From Nitrosomonas sp. (GTDB lineage: Bacteria; Pseudomonadota; Gammaproteobacteria; Burkholderiales; Nitrosomonadaceae): a stretch of DNA of 64,000 nt. The DNA lies in contig JAMWZY010000012.1 of NCBI GenBank assembly GCA_024281825.1, positions 1 through 64,000 on the forward strand, written 5' to 3'. Under the pieces are notes generated by a model. The model did not search any database. It was not told the origin of the DNA and saw only the letters and a program-made list of their open reading frames with translations. The position numbers and the translations under genes were made by a program. Of the stretch, positions 30,486 through 40,373 are shown in pieces (positions within the stretch are counted from its first letter, which is position 1; each line of letters opens with the position of its first letter).

Positions 30486-30713
30486 ATGGCAAGAATATGT
30501 GAAGTAACCCAAAAAAAACCAATGTCTGGTCACAATGTTTCTCATGCAAACAATAAAACCAAGAGGCGATTTCTACCAAATCTTCAGCACCGTAGGTTTT
30601 GGGTTGAGAGCGAGAATCGTTGGATTAGCCTTCGTTTATCGAATGCCGCACTACGCACGATAGACAAAAATGGCATTGACGAGGTGCTGGCAAAATTACG
30701 TTCAGATAAATAA
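30486..30713 (+). CDS. rpmB: 50S ribosomal protein L28
   Basis: A 75-residue L28. [27 protein letters not shown] is the standard opening (cut here for length: [12 protein letters not shown], then [13 protein letters not shown]), and [19 protein letters not shown] the end. It forms the usual two-gene unit with rpmG, 57 bases downstream. Confidence 0.97.
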   Translation: MARICEVTQKKPMSGHNVSHANNKTKRRFLPNLQHRRFWVESENRWISLRLSNAALRTIDKNGIDEVLAKLRSDK

Positions 30714-30770
30714 TTGTTTATACAGTTACTGTTGATCTTAATTTTTCTAATGTAATTAAAGGAATTTGCG

Positions 30771-30926
30771 ATGCGTGAAAAAATAAAACTTGAATCTTCT
30801 GCAGGAACAGGGCATTTTTATACAACGACCAAAAACAAACGAGCTAAGCCAGAAAAACTAGAAATCAAAAAATTTGATCCCGTAGCCCGCAAACACGTCA
30901 TTTATAAAGAAACAAAATTAAAGTAA
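30771..30926 (+). CDS. rpmG: 50S ribosomal protein L33
   Basis: A 51-residue L33 from ATG 30771 to TAA 30926. It opens [17 protein letters not shown] and ends [10 protein letters not shown]. It lacks the CxxC pairs of zinc-binding L33, so it is the zinc-free form. AAAGGAA precedes the start. A strong terminator follows. Confidence 0.95.
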   Translation: MREKIKLESSAGTGHFYTTTKNKRAKPEKLEIKKFDPVARKHVIYKETKLK

Positions 30927-30947
30927 TCTTTTTATGGTTACCCTTGT

Positions 30948-30986
30948 AAAAAAGAAGACCCGTTTTTTTAACGGGTCTTCTTTTTT
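30948..30986. terminator. Terminator after rpmB-rpmG
   Basis: A 17-bp perfect stem (30948-30964 with 30970-30986), core GAAGACCCG/CGGGTCTTC, five-base T loop and A/T-rich base. It works for rpmB-rpmG and, being symmetrical, also for the convergent desaturase gene. Confidence 0.92.
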
Positions 30987-31005
30987 AGTATTACCCTAGG
31001 AAGGG

Positions 31006-32202
31006 TTAAGCATAGCAACGCAAACTTTGCGAGAATGTCCTCAACACTTCAATCCCACTTTCCTCTGCACGTTTACACCAATCCTCTAATTGCTTTACCA
31101 ATTCCTCTGTCGATGCGGTTGAACGTTGCCAAATTCCAATCAATTCCTCTCGCATTACATACATTTTATCCAACTCTCTTGCCTGCGCACTACTCAAAAC
31201 CTGACTCAATTTTTCCTTTTCATGCGCATGCAATGTTCTAGAATCAGCCATCACCCAACGCTTCAACGTTGGTTTATCAATACCGTACTCTGCAATAGCT
31301 TCTTTCAATCCATCCATTTCGTTTGCAAAAGCTTGCTGCAACGATTTAGTATATTTTGCAAGTACTTCGTAGCGATGAGAAATAACTGCCTGTAATGTAT
31401 CTAAATCACAGCAATCTTTTTGTTTATTCATTCGTAGCTTGGGTGCTGTTTTCTTCACTTTTGCCAAACCAAGCGCTTGCAAAATACAAATATAAAGCCA
31501 ACCAATGTCGAATTCATACCACTTATTAGACAATCGAGCAGATGTCGCAAAAGCATGATGATTGTTATGCAATTCTTCACCCCCTATCAAAATACCCCAA
31601 GGAACAATGTTTCTACTCGCATCTTCCGCTTGAAAATTACGATAACCCCAATAATGCCCAACACCATTAATAATGCCAGCAGCAAAAATTGGTGCCCATA
31701 ACATTTGTACTGCCCAGATAGTAATACCAATTGGACCAAATAAAATCACATCAATGATCAACATCAATGCAACACCTTTTGCACTATGCTTAGTATAGAC
31801 ATTGCGTTCCACCCAATCATCAGGGGTGCCGTATCCATATCGATCCAAGGTTTCTTGATTTTTTGCTTCTGCCCTATATAGCTCAGAACCTTCCAGCAAC
31901 ACTTTCTTGATGCCCACAGTCACCGGACTATGCGGGTCAGCTTTAGTTTCGCACTTAGCATGATGTTTACGGTGAACTGCTGTCCACTGTTTTGTCACCA
32001 TCCCTGTCGTGAGCCACAGCCAAAAACGAAAAAAATGACTCACTATTGGATGCAATTCAAGCGCACGGTGCGCAGAATGACGGTGCAGATAAATCGTAAT
32101 ACTCGCAATTGTTATATGCGTCATCACCAGTGTAATAACAACATACCCCCACCAAGGCATATCTGTAACACCAGACACTAAATTAAGAAAATCCGAAATC
32201 AT
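31006..32202 (-). CDS. Acyl-lipid/acyl-CoA delta-9 fatty acid desaturase
   Basis: A 398-residue membrane di-iron desaturase. The three histidine boxes are HRHSAHRA (about 40-47), HRKHHAK (about 77-83) and HNNHHAF (about 213-219). Transmembrane helices lie at about 15-36 and 148-185. The C-terminal 150 residues are an extra helical, charged extension also seen in betaproteobacterial DesA-like proteins. It introduces the delta-9 double bond into membrane acyl chains. Single-gene unit. Confidence 0.88.
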   Translation of the reverse strand: MISDFLNLVSGVTDMPWWGYVVITLVMTHITIASITIYLHRHSAHRALELHPIVSHFFRFWLWLTTGMVTKQWTAVHRKHHAKCETKADPHSPVTVGIKKVLLEGSELYRAEAKNQETLDRYGYGTPDDWVERNVYTKHSAKGVALMLIIDVILFGPIGITIWAVQMLWAPIFAAGIINGVGHYWGYRNFQAEDASRNIVPWGILIGGEELHNNHHAFATSARLSNKWYEFDIGWLYICILQALGLAKVKKTAPKLRMNKQKDCCDLDTLQAVISHRYEVLAKYTKSLQQAFANEMDGLKEAIAEYGIDKPTLKRWVMADSRTLHAHEKEKLSQVLSSAQARELDKMYVMREELIGIWQRSTASTEELVKQLEDWCKRAEESGIEVLRTFSQSLRCYA

Positions 32203-32554
32203 TTCACGAAAATCCTTTTAAAGAATTCTTAATACTTAATAAACTGACTCCTGCTTTGCACAAACCAAAGCTACTAGAATCATCCCCATAAACTACATTT
32301 ACCCTACAAAAACTCTGTAGAAACTCTAGGACTCTAAGATATTATTGAGTATGCACAATAATATTTTTTTCAATCCCTTTATCATAAGGCTTTATTTACG
32401 TTAATTTTTATACTCATTATGAATACAATCACTTACTTACAAGCTGATAAATTTTAACTGAGCTATTCTACATTGATCTTTCTCTTTATATATAGAAAAA
32501 ATCGTTAAGATTAAGAATTACTGAATCAAAAATGTAAAATCCAGTGAATATGAA
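32203..32554. other. Intergenic, AT-rich
   Basis: About 350 bases holding the desaturase promoter (minus strand) and the 3' end of sixA. I see no ORF with an RBS and no marked repeat. Confidence 0.4.
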
Positions 32555-33001
32555 TTACAACACATCCGGATACATCACCACTTCTAGCAGCGGCTCGATA
32601 TCATTTTTATCTTTCTTTATCCACCATACTGAAGATTTCTTCACTTTCAACCCGATTGGCACATCACGAATCAAATGATGAATGACTTCTCCTAACGTCG
32701 GCTGATGGCCAACGATTACTACAGCGCCTTGCTTATTTGGCCAATCAGCCGCCGCAAGAATATCTTGAACTGTTGCGCCTGGCGCTATGGCATTGATGGT
32801 TTTAAAGTCAAACTCAAGCATTAAAGCGGTTTGCTGCGTACGACTGGTTGGACTAACAAGCACTTCTGTGTTTTCCGGTAGTCTAGCTCTAAGCCAAATA
32901 GCTATTTGTTTTGCCTGAGCTCTTCCCCTTGCAGTTAATTGTCTTGCAGAATCAGGAAAACCTTCTTCAGCTTCAGCATGGCGCCATAAAATTAAATCCA
33001 T
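32555..33001 (-). CDS. sixA: Phosphohistidine phosphatase SixA
   Basis: A 148-residue histidine phosphatase. The catalytic RHAEAEEG is at residues 7-14 and VIVGHQPTLGE holds the second histidine near 98. SixA removes phosphate from HPt-type histidines (e.g. PTS-Ntr NPr). Short, without the extra domains of phosphoglycerate mutases. Confidence 0.88.
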   Translation of the reverse strand: MDLILWRHAEAEEGFPDSARQLTARGRAQAKQIAIWLRARLPENTEVLVSPTSRTQQTALMLEFDFKTINAIAPGATVQDILAAADWPNKQGAVVIVGHQPTLGEVIHHLIRDVPIGLKVKKSSVWWIKKDKNDIEPLLEVVMYPDVL

Positions 33002-33028
33002 AAATTAATTACAAAAATATGCTAATAC

Positions 33029-33340
33029 CTATAAATTTATCAAGCTGTTATTTTTCTCACCATACAACACATTAGGATTTAATCCAGATTTTCGAATCAG
33101 TAATAATTTTTGCCTGGATTTATCACCACCCTTTATCTCAATCTGACTAATAGGAACTTGAAAGCAATCCGCAAGAAACCTCACTAGATATTTATTTGCC
33201 TTTCCATCAATTGGTAAAACCGCAAGCTTTATCTTCAAAGCCTCCGCATGTAATCCAACAACAGCAGTATTTTTAGCGCCAGGCTGTATATACAACTTCA
33301 GAACTAAATTATTTGAATTGTCGTAATGATACCAACCCAT
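33029..33340 (-). CDS. DUF167 / YggU-family protein
   Basis: A 103-residue DUF167 protein: LKLYIQPGAKNTAVVGLH and the conserved KIKLAVLPIDGKANKYLVRFLA. Function unknown; it commonly follows yggT in proteobacteria, as here (20-base gap). Confidence 0.9.
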   Translation of the reverse strand: MGWYHYDNSNNLVLKLYIQPGAKNTAVVGLHAEALKIKLAVLPIDGKANKYLVRFLADCFQVPISQIEIKGGDKSRQKLLLIRKSGLNPNVLYGEKNNSLINL

Positions 33341-33360
33341 TAGTAGTTAAAATACTCAAA

Positions 33361-33933
33361 TCAAAGCATTGTAGCAATTTCCCGATGTACTTCCATAACT
33401 ATCATCAATAAGACTTGAATCACAAGAAGAACAAAAAGGGGCGACAAATCCACATTCGCAACAAGTGGAACACGATTACGAAAGATATTTAAAAATGGAT
33501 GAGTAAGGCCATCCAATAAAGGTGCCAATGGAGTATGCGGATTAACCCATGACAAGATAGCTTGCAGAATAACTGCAACCAAAATAATGTACAGCGACAT
33601 CTTAACAATTTCCACCGCGCCTAATAACAACACACCGGGCAGCGATGTTTCCATATTAACGCTAAAATCATAACCTTGTAAGATAAAGGTACCAAACAAA
33701 ATAGCGCACTCCAGTAGCCATGCTAGTAATAATGATGACAGATCGGCGCCTCCCCACCCAGGAACAAATCTTCGCACCGGTCGCACCATGAAACTGGTAA
33801 CGGCAACAAGAAATTGCGAGATCGGATGACGGTATGGAAGACGAAAAAACTGAAAATAAAAACGTAGCAGCAAAGCCAATGAAAAGAAACCGACTACTGT
33901 ATTCAGCAAAAAAATAAAAATTTGATTAGACAT
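33361..33933 (-). CDS. YggT-family membrane protein
   Basis: A 190-residue protein made of two YggT repeats, each a helix pair around RFYFQFFRLPYRHPISQFL or AILSWVNPHTPLAPLLDGL-type sequence, giving about four to five transmembrane segments. Role unclear (envelope or osmotic homeostasis). Downstream of proC on the same strand. Confidence 0.9.
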   Translation of the reverse strand: MSNQIFIFLLNTVVGFFSLALLLRFYFQFFRLPYRHPISQFLVAVTSFMVRPVRRFVPGWGGADLSSLLLAWLLECAILFGTFILQGYDFSVNMETSLPGVLLLGAVEIVKMSLYIILVAVILQAILSWVNPHTPLAPLLDGLTHPFLNIFRNRVPLVANVDLSPLFVLLVIQVLLMIVMEVHREIATML

Positions 33934-34013
33934 AAGCGTTTCCTGAAAAAATAATATCCAGCAAAGAACAATACCACTTATTTATATTACACAGTCTCTA
34001 ACGCTGCATTCCT

Positions 34014-34826
34014 TCATAAATTGCTATATTCATCACTTATTTGACAAGAACGCTGCGCAGCAGAATGAACCGCCATCAGAATTTTTTCTTGGATATTCTC
34101 TTGCTCCATTGTTCTAATTGCTTGCTCAGTTGTTCCACCTTTTGAAGTTACTTGCGCACGTAAAATAGCGATATCTTTATCGCTCAAGCTCGCCAATTTA
34201 CTCGCACCAACAAAAGTCCGCAAACTCAGCTGCTTGGCCTCTTCATGCGACAAGCCTAAAGCAACAGCGGCCTTTTGCAAAGATTCAATAAAATAAAAAA
34301 CATAAGCAGGCCCACTGCCGGAAATCGCTGTTACAGCGTGCAGCATATCTTCATCTTTAACCCAGAGTGTTAGGCCTACTGCAGTCAGTATGGATTCTGC
34401 AATTTCCCTGTCTTCTTCGCTCATATTTGTAGCAGCATACAATCCAGTCATTCCACATTGTATAGATGAGGGAGTGTTTGGCATTGCACGGACTATTCGC
34501 GAATACCCTCCCAACCAACGTGCAATATCACTAACGCAAATTCCCGCAACAATTGAAATAATGAGTTGGTGCTTTAGAAAAGGAGAAAGTTGTTGTGTCA
34601 AATCATACAACTGCTGTGGCTTAACGGACAGCACAATCACGTCTGTATCAATCACACCACTTTCAAGGTCAGCCAGTGCTGATACACCAAACATATTTTT
34701 AATCTTTTCGCGGTTTTCTGCATTCACCTCTACCACATGAAGCTGCTTTGCCAAATAGCCTTGTTGCAACAGCCCATTGATTAACGCAGAAGCCATGTTA
34801 CCGCCTCCAATGAATGTAATATTCAT
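34014..34826 (-). CDS. proC: Pyrroline-5-carboxylate reductase
   Basis: A 270-residue ProC, the last step of proline synthesis. The NAD(P) loop FIGGGNMASALINGL is at the N-terminus. The C-terminal signature ITAISGSGPAYVFYFIESL lies near 167 and TSKGGTTEQAI near 226. Full length; the proC-yggT-DUF167 order is standard, although yggS is elsewhere. Confidence 0.95.
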   Translation of the reverse strand: MNITFIGGGNMASALINGLLQQGYLAKQLHVVEVNAENREKIKNMFGVSALADLESGVIDTDVIVLSVKPQQLYDLTQQLSPFLKHQLIISIVAGICVSDIARWLGGYSRIVRAMPNTPSSIQCGMTGLYAATNMSEEDREIAESILTAVGLTLWVKDEDMLHAVTAISGSGPAYVFYFIESLQKAAVALGLSHEEAKQLSLRTFVGASKLASLSDKDIAILRAQVTSKGGTTEQAIRTMEQENIQEKILMAVHSAAQRSCQISDEYSNL

Positions 34827-34881
34827 AATTATCAGGATTTCCTTTTCACTCTAAGACAGTAAATGAAGCGTCATAGTTATT

Positions 34882-35712
34882 TTAATGTTGGCACTCTGCA
34901 CAATAAAAACTAGAGCGTTGAGCTTGTTTGATTTGCTTGATTACATGGGCACACTTTTTGCAGTTCTGATTGCCACGCGCGTACACCCAATATTGATACT
35001 GAAAATATCCTTTATTACCACTACTATCAACAAAATTACGCAAAGAACTACCACCAGCTGCAATAGCCTGCCTTAGAAGTAATTTAATTGTACCAACCAA
35101 CTTTTCATAACGTTTCAAGCCAATTCTTCCCGCTGCTATTTTGGGATTAATTCCCGCCAAAAACAACGCTTCATTCGCATAAATATTCCCAACACCAACA
35201 ACAATTCGATTGTTCATTAGTGTTTGCTTGATATTTACACGTGATCCTCGAGTTTGCCTAAGTAAATAGCTCGCGTCGAAGTTTTCTGTGAGTGGCTCAG
35301 GCCCCAGGTTACTCAGAAGTGGATGTTGAAAGACATCCCCTTCATGCCACAACACTGCTCCGAAGCGCCTAGGATCCCGCAATCTTAGTACTGTTCGATC
35401 GTGCAACACTATATCAAAGTGATCATGCTTTTCCGGTAAATCAACGGAAGCTTTCTTTTTTCCTTGCAGTACCCGTAAACTTCCTGACATTCCCAAATAA
35501 ATTAGTAATGTTCCTATACGACAATCGAATAGTAAAAATTTTGCCCGTCTTGAAACGCTCTGAATGGTCACTCGAGGTAATATCGACGGAAGATTATCGG
35601 GTATAGGCCAACGCAATCGTGGATTTCTTATAATAATCTGCTCAATAGAATGCCCTTCCAAATAAGGTGCAATACCTAACCGAGTAACCTCAACTTCAGG
35701 AAGTTCTGGCAT
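34882..35712 (-). CDS. mutM: Formamidopyrimidine-DNA glycosylase
   Basis: Fpg/MutM removing 8-oxoguanine and formamidopyrimidines. I place the start at the internal Met (35712) because the mature enzyme must begin [12 protein letters not shown]: the N-terminal proline is the catalytic nucleophile. The longer start at 35727 would bury it. A lysine/arginine-rich strand, [11 protein letters not shown] and the C-terminal zinc finger C-x2-C...C-x2-C (CKKC ... CAEC) are all present. About 276 residues. Confidence 0.95.
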   Translation of the reverse strand: MPELPEVEVTRLGIAPYLEGHSIEQIIIRNPRLRWPIPDNLPSILPRVTIQSVSRRAKFLLFDCRIGTLLIYLGMSGSLRVLQGKKKASVDLPEKHDHFDIVLHDRTVLRLRDPRRFGAVLWHEGDVFQHPLLSNLGPEPLTENFDASYLLRQTRGSRVNIKQTLMNNRIVVGVGNIYANEALFLAGINPKIAAGRIGLKRYEKLVGTIKLLLRQAIAAGGSSLRNFVDSSGNKGYFQYQYWVYARGNQNCKKCAHVIKQIKQAQRSSFYCAECQH

Positions 35713-36138
35713 ATGCTTCGACCACATTAAAATTTGGAATTTGAATTTGATAAATGACTAAATTACTTACCCTGCACAAAAAATCAGAATAGGTAGGGAT
35801 ATTAGAACAAAACTCATATTGATAACAAATATAAGGCTTCTGCATGTCGTTTTTCCATCATTTATAGAAATAAATACTTACTAGTTTTCCTGAACAAACC
35901 CAATTAATTATTTATACAAAGACCGCAAAATTCAAGTAGTTTCCAAATCGATACAAACAAGCAAATTCGTTGTAATTTAACAACACCCTATCTAGAAAAA
36001 ACAACAAATTATTGTATAATTGAACAATGAAAAGCATGAAGTAGTACAATCGGATTGACACTAAAATACTCAGTGCAGCTTCTTCACACACATTAATAGT
36101 AATTTTAGAATCGTATTTTTATTTTAAAGGACAACAGC
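35713..36138. other. Divergent promoter region of mutM and the OmpA-like gene
   Basis: About 425 AT-rich bases. A perfect TATAAT (36015-36020) lies about 120 bases before the OmpA-like ATG with a weak -35 (TCTAGA). The long leader fits a highly expressed porin-like gene, but no structured element was found. Confidence 0.5.
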
Positions 36139-36807
36139 ATGAAGAAAATGTCTACCCCAAAAACACTCATTGGAATGGCTTTCATACCAATGCTACTTTC
36201 CGGAGCCATTGTAGCGCAAGCTGCCATGCAATCGGGTGTCGACCAGGATCCTTCCTTAAACAAAATCGAAGCATATGCGGTTGATGATCGAGGCATAGTC
36301 TCCAGAAATACTACTGGTTTATGCTGGCGCACCGGTTATTGGACACCTGCCATGGCTATCCCAGAATGTGATCCAGAATTGTTTAAAAAACCTGAAATTG
36401 CAGTAGCTCCTCCACCAGCTCCAGTAGCTAAAAAAGTCACTTTTTCAGCAGATGCTTTGTTTGATTTTGATAAAGCGACTCTAAAACCTGAAGGTATTCG
36501 CTCACTTGATGAATTTTCAAGTGGAATTCAAACGGTCACATATGAACGTATACATGTAGAAGGTCATGCAGATCGAATTGGTTCAGATGATTACAATCAT
36601 CGACTTTCTCACAGACGTGCTGAAGCAGTAAAAGCGTATCTAGCATCAAAAGGAATTGATCCAGCAAAAATTTCAGTCGAAGGTAAAGGCGAAGTCAACC
36701 CAGTGACTGGTAATACATGTAATCACATCAAAAATAGCAAAGAGCTAAAACAATGTCTTGCACCTGATCGTCGAGTGGATATCGAAACCATTGGCATCCA
36801 GCAATAA
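36139..36807 (+). CDS. OmpA-family outer-membrane protein
   Basis: A 222-residue protein with a signal peptide (about 1-29, ending AQAA) and a short linker containing a proline-rich APPPAPVAK segment (about 93-101). The C-terminal OmpA/Pal peptidoglycan-binding domain has VEGHADRIGSDDYN, LSHRRAEAVKAYL and DRRVDIE. It lacks the eight-strand barrel, so it resembles the truncated OmpA proteins common in betaproteobacteria. Terminator 13 bases downstream. Confidence 0.92.
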   Translation: MKKMSTPKTLIGMAFIPMLLSGAIVAQAAMQSGVDQDPSLNKIEAYAVDDRGIVSRNTTGLCWRTGYWTPAMAIPECDPELFKKPEIAVAPPPAPVAKKVTFSADALFDFDKATLKPEGIRSLDEFSSGIQTVTYERIHVEGHADRIGSDDYNHRLSHRRAEAVKAYLASKGIDPAKISVEGKGEVNPVTGNTCNHIKNSKELKQCLAPDRRVDIETIGIQQ

Positions 36808-36819
36808 ATAGAAACTCCT

Positions 36820-36857
36820 TAAATAAAAAACCCTGTCTATACAGGGTTTTTTATTTA
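36820..36857 (+). terminator. Terminator of the OmpA-like gene
   Basis: A 17-bp perfect stem (36820-36836 with 36841-36857), ACCCTGT/ACAGGGT top, CTAT loop and T-rich 3' arm. Confidence 0.92.
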
Positions 36858-37021
36858 TATGCAGCTATATACGAATAGCCTCAAGATAAACTACTTGAGA
36901 TCTCATAAAGTCAAATCGACTGCCTTTTGGCATAGATTCAAAAAGCCTCATAAATCAGAGCTCCATCAACATCAATAATGATATCATTCGAACCGTTCGT
37001 CGATTTTAGGAACAAAAATAT

Positions 37022-37735
37022 ATGAATCATTACGATGATGGTAGCACTAATGCTGATCCACTCGAACTAGAAAAATTTAGTCAGCTAGCTCACCGCTGGT
37101 GGGATCCAAATAGTGAATTCAAACCATTGCATGAGATCAATCCACTTCGACTCAATTATATTGATGAATTGGCAAGACTCTCCGAAAAAAAAGTACTTGA
37201 TGTCGGTTGCGGTGGAGGTATTTTATCGGAGGGTATGGCATCCAAAGGTGCTCATGTCACCGGTATCGATCTTGGCGAGAAAGCACTTAAAGTCGCAAAA
37301 CTCCATTTACTAGAAAGTAAATACCAAATCGACTACCGCAAAATCGCTGTCGAATCTTTAGCAAAAGAACAACCACATCAATTCGATGTGGTGACTTGCA
37401 TGGAAATGCTTGAACATGTGCCAGACCCAATGAGTGTGATTCGCGCCTGTGCCGAGCTTGTCAAACCAAGTGGTTGGGTATTCTTTTCAACTATTAACCG
37501 TAATCCTAAGTCCTACTTATTTGCCATCATTGGCGCAGAATACCTACTAAAGCTACTGCCGCGCGGCACGCACGACTATGCAAAATTCATCAAGCCCTCA
37601 GAACTTGCGCGCATGGCACGCAATGCAAACTTACTCGATGGAAAATTAATCGGCATGACTTACAACCCAATCAGCAAAACTTATGCACTGGAAAATGATA
37701 CCCATGTTAATTACATCATGGCTTATCGCAGTTAA
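37022..37735 (+). CDS. ubiG: Ubiquinone biosynthesis O-methyltransferase
   Basis: A 237-residue SAM methyltransferase doing both O-methylations in ubiquinone synthesis. Motif I is [15 protein letters not shown] (about 59-73). [19 protein letters not shown] at the N-terminus and the amphipathic membrane loop around [16 protein letters not shown] are UbiG marks. Followed after 26 bases by gph, a classical ubiG-gph pair. Confidence 0.95.
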   Translation: MNHYDDGSTNADPLELEKFSQLAHRWWDPNSEFKPLHEINPLRLNYIDELARLSEKKVLDVGCGGGILSEGMASKGAHVTGIDLGEKALKVAKLHLLESKYQIDYRKIAVESLAKEQPHQFDVVTCMEMLEHVPDPMSVIRACAELVKPSGWVFFSTINRNPKSYLFAIIGAEYLLKLLPRGTHDYAKFIKPSELARMARNANLLDGKLIGMTYNPISKTYALENDTHVNYIMAYRS

Positions 37736-37761
37736 TTTCACTCTTATTACCCCCCACCACA

Positions 37762-38409
37762 ATGATTAAAGCTGTTCTGTTTGACTTTGATGGAACTTTA
37801 GCAGATACCGCTCCCGATCTCGGCCACGCGCTTAATCAACAACGTATCATACGTGGATTGCCTGAGTTACCCATTGAACAAATTCGCCCAATTGCATCAG
37901 CCGGGTCACGCGGACTTCTTGAACTCGGCTTTAACATTAAACCAGGCCATCATAATTACGAAACTATGCGTGATGAATTCCTAGATTTCTATACACGACG
38001 ACTATGTCACGATACATGCCTATTTCCAGGTATCAGTGAATTATTAGAACAATTACGACTCCGTAATCTTCCCTGGGGTATTGTCACTAACAAACCAGCA
38101 CGTTTTACTCGACCACTCTTGAAAATACTGGGGCTCGACCAGCAAACTGCTTGCGTCATTTGTGGCGATGAAGTCAACCACACCAAGCCACACCCCGAAT
38201 CTCTACTTAAAGCCAGTAAATATATAAATACTATCCCGGAAGAATGCCTGTACCTAGGAGACGACATACGAGATGTTCACGCCAGCCTAGCTGCGGGCAT
38301 CCTTCCAATCGTCGCTCGCTATGGTTACCTAGGAAGTAGCGAGCCGCCAGAGAAGTGGGGTGCAAAGTATTTAATCGATCATCCTCACGAATTACTTTCC
38401 TATTTATAG
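37762..38409 (+). CDS. gph: Phosphoglycolate phosphatase
   Basis: A 215-residue HAD hydrolase. The nucleophile motif DFDGTLADTAPDLG is at residue 8, the motif II threonine in IVTNKPARFT, and motifs III/IV around KPHPESLLKASK and YLGDDIRDVHA. It hydrolyses 2-phosphoglycolate to glycolate, a possible substrate of the GlcD-type oxidase at 21639. Second gene after ubiG. Confidence 0.92.
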   Translation: MIKAVLFDFDGTLADTAPDLGHALNQQRIIRGLPELPIEQIRPIASAGSRGLLELGFNIKPGHHNYETMRDEFLDFYTRRLCHDTCLFPGISELLEQLRLRNLPWGIVTNKPARFTRPLLKILGLDQQTACVICGDEVNHTKPHPESLLKASKYINTIPEECLYLGDDIRDVHASLAAGILPIVARYGYLGSSEPPEKWGAKYLIDHPHELLSYL

Positions 38410-38512
38410 ACTTATATATTTATAAGCACCTCTGTCAAATCTGCTAGAATACTAACGGAAGCGTGAACTTTTCAGTTTCATCACTATCAGATACATTATC
38501 AAAACAAACGCC

Positions 38513-38873
38513 GGGGACGATCTGGTTTCGACGTGGGTTGCAAAGCAGCGCAGGGCATACCGAGGATCAGATTACCTCGTAAATCCATCTGAAAACAATA
38601 GTCGCAAACGACGAAAACTACGCTTTAGCCGCTTAATTCGGCTAGCCTCTGTACCGGTGGGCCTCAACGCCGGGTCTGGTAACAGACAGCAGAGTCACTA
38701 ACGAGGATCGCGTTCCGTAGGGTCACTTTACAGAACGTTAAACGATAGGTGACTCGCCTGTCACCAGCTTGCCAATTGGCGGTTGCCAGGTTAAAACAAA
38801 TAATATGGCTAAGTATGTAGAACTGTCTGTAGAGGACTTGCGGACGCGGGTTCGATTCCCGCCGTCTCCACCA
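38513..38873 (+). ncRNA. ssrA: Transfer-messenger RNA (tmRNA)
   Basis: About 361 bases in one piece. The 5' end GGGGACG pairs with CGTCTCC before the 3' ACCA, forming the acceptor stem, and a T-arm GGGTTCGATTCCCGC lies near the 3' end. The resume codon and tag ORF at 38604-38636 encode ANDENYALAA followed by TAA. It rescues stalled ribosomes with SmpB. Its 3' end is a favourite integrase target, and a P4-type integrase remnant begins 163 bases downstream. Confidence 0.97.
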
Positions 38874-38996
38874 AATTTAAGTTTCAAATAGTTTCACGTA
38901 GTATCAAATTCCTTGAATTAGCTGGTTTTAACAGGAATTGATAGCTTCAGACTGTATCATAAAGTATCTGTACATACCACCAATTTGCTGGTATTT

Positions 38997-39036
38997 TTGT
39001 TGGTAGTTTCGATACCATCAATTTTGATACCAACAA
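38997..39036. promoter_or_regulatory. Inverted repeat before the integrase start
   Basis: A 9-bp perfect inverted repeat, TTGTTGGTA (38997-39005) with TACCAACAA (39028-39036), ends exactly at the integrase ATG; GATACCA is repeated twice inside. It could be an operator for autoregulation or integrase arm-type sites of the former island. Confidence 0.5.
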
Positions 39037-40014
39037 ATGATCACGGGTGTACTGATTTGGCAAGCCAAGTCTAAGGATAAGCCTTACAAGGTAAGCGATG
39101 GCGGCGGCCTTTATCTTCTCATTAACGCCACAGGCAAATACTGGCGGCTGAACTATCGCTTCGCTGGTAGGCAGAAAACCTTGGCGGTAGGTGTTTATCC
39201 AGTGGTATCACTTATTGACGCAAGAAAGAAGCGTGAAGAAGCCAAGGCGTTGTTAGCCAAAAATATCGATCCTTCGGTGACCAAAGCATTGAACAAACAG
39301 GCGATACGTACCGCAGCAGAGAACACTTTCCAAGCTATCGCGTTGGAATGGTATGCAAAAATCAGCACACCTGGACAGAATCAACCGCTAAAACAATTTT
39401 CCGTTTTCTTGAAAAAGATATCTTTCCGTGGGTAGGCAATCGCCCGATCAAAGATGTAGCCGCACAGGATTTACTGACAGCACTGCGTAAGATTCAAAGC
39501 CGTGGCGCCCATGAGAAAGCACGTAGATGCAGAATGTATGCAGGTATGGTCGCTATGCGCGGTTGCTACTGGACGCGCTGAACGCGACCCTAGCGCAGAT
39601 TTAAAAGGTGCACTGATACCCGTTAAAGTCAAACATCATGCCAGCGTTACCGATCCCAAAGCCATTGGCGCACTCATTCGCGCTATAAACGGTTATACGG
39701 GCTCTTTCGTTACTAAGTGCGCCCTTATAGCCTTGCCCCGCTTGTTTTCGTTCGCCCTGGTGAATTACGCCATGCGGAATGGGCAGAGATCGACTTCGAC
39801 AAAAAAGAATGGCGCATTGCTGCACAGAAAATGAAAATGCGTGAACAACATATTGTTCCCCTGTCTCATCAAGCCATTGAGATATTGCAATCCATTCACT
39901 TACTGACGGGCAGCGATCAGTATGTTTTCCCCAGTATTAGAAGCCCTTCCCGACCCATGTCAGAAAATACCATCAACGCCGCACTTAGACGGCTAGGTTA
40001 TGAAAAGAACGAAA
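39037..40014 (+). pseudogene. P4-type tyrosine integrase, frameshifted and truncated
   Basis: The segments clearly belong to one integrase of the DUF4102/P4 type but sit in different frames. The N-terminal arm-binding domain (KPYKVSDGGGLYLL, LAVGVYPVVSL) runs from 39037 to about 39355. The core-binding part (WTESTAKTIFRFLEKD, FPWVGNRPI) continues in the next frame to about 39535. The middle (ATGRAERDPSADLKGAL, KVKHHASVTDPKAIGAL) runs to about 39722. The start of the catalytic domain (RPGELRHAEWAEID) ends at NEMT by 40014. At least three frameshifts are needed. The HxxR and tyrosine residues are lost at the IS insertion, so it is inactive. Confidence 0.92.
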
Positions 40015-40076
40015 TGACGTGGTTTACTGAAACCGGACACTCCAGTTAAGAGAAAATAGCGTAATTGGAGGAAGAA

Positions 40077-40373
40077 ATGGTAACGAGGAAACAATATACA
40101 AAAGAATTTAAATTAGATGCGATCAGCCTGGTATTGGATCAGGGTCACACGACGTCAGAAGTATCACAAAACCTTGAGATCACGCCCAATATGTTGAGGA
40201 GGTGGATCAGGGAATACCAGGCAGATGATGCTGACCAGTCATTCCGGGGTAATGGGAAACTGACGCCAGAGCAGGAAGAAATCCGGCAGTTGAAAGCGCA
40301 AATCAAGCAACTCAAGCTGGAGAGGGAAATACTAAAGGAAGCGACGGTCTTTTTCGCGAAAGAAACGAAGTGA
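40077..40373 (+). CDS. IS3-family transposase OrfA
   Basis: About 98 residues from ATG 40077, which has GGAGGAAG upstream; a TTG at 40065 lies within that RBS. Helix-turn-helix DNA-binding protein: YTKEFKLDAISLVLDQG, then PNMLRRWIREYQ, then a leucine-zipper-like coiled coil (about 65-98, QLKAQIKQLKLEREILK). Ends overlapping orfB by four bases (GTGA). Confidence 0.92.
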   Translation: MVTRKQYTKEFKLDAISLVLDQGHTTSEVSQNLEITPNMLRRWIREYQADDADQSFRGNGKLTPEQEEIRQLKAQIKQLKLEREILKEATVFFAKETK

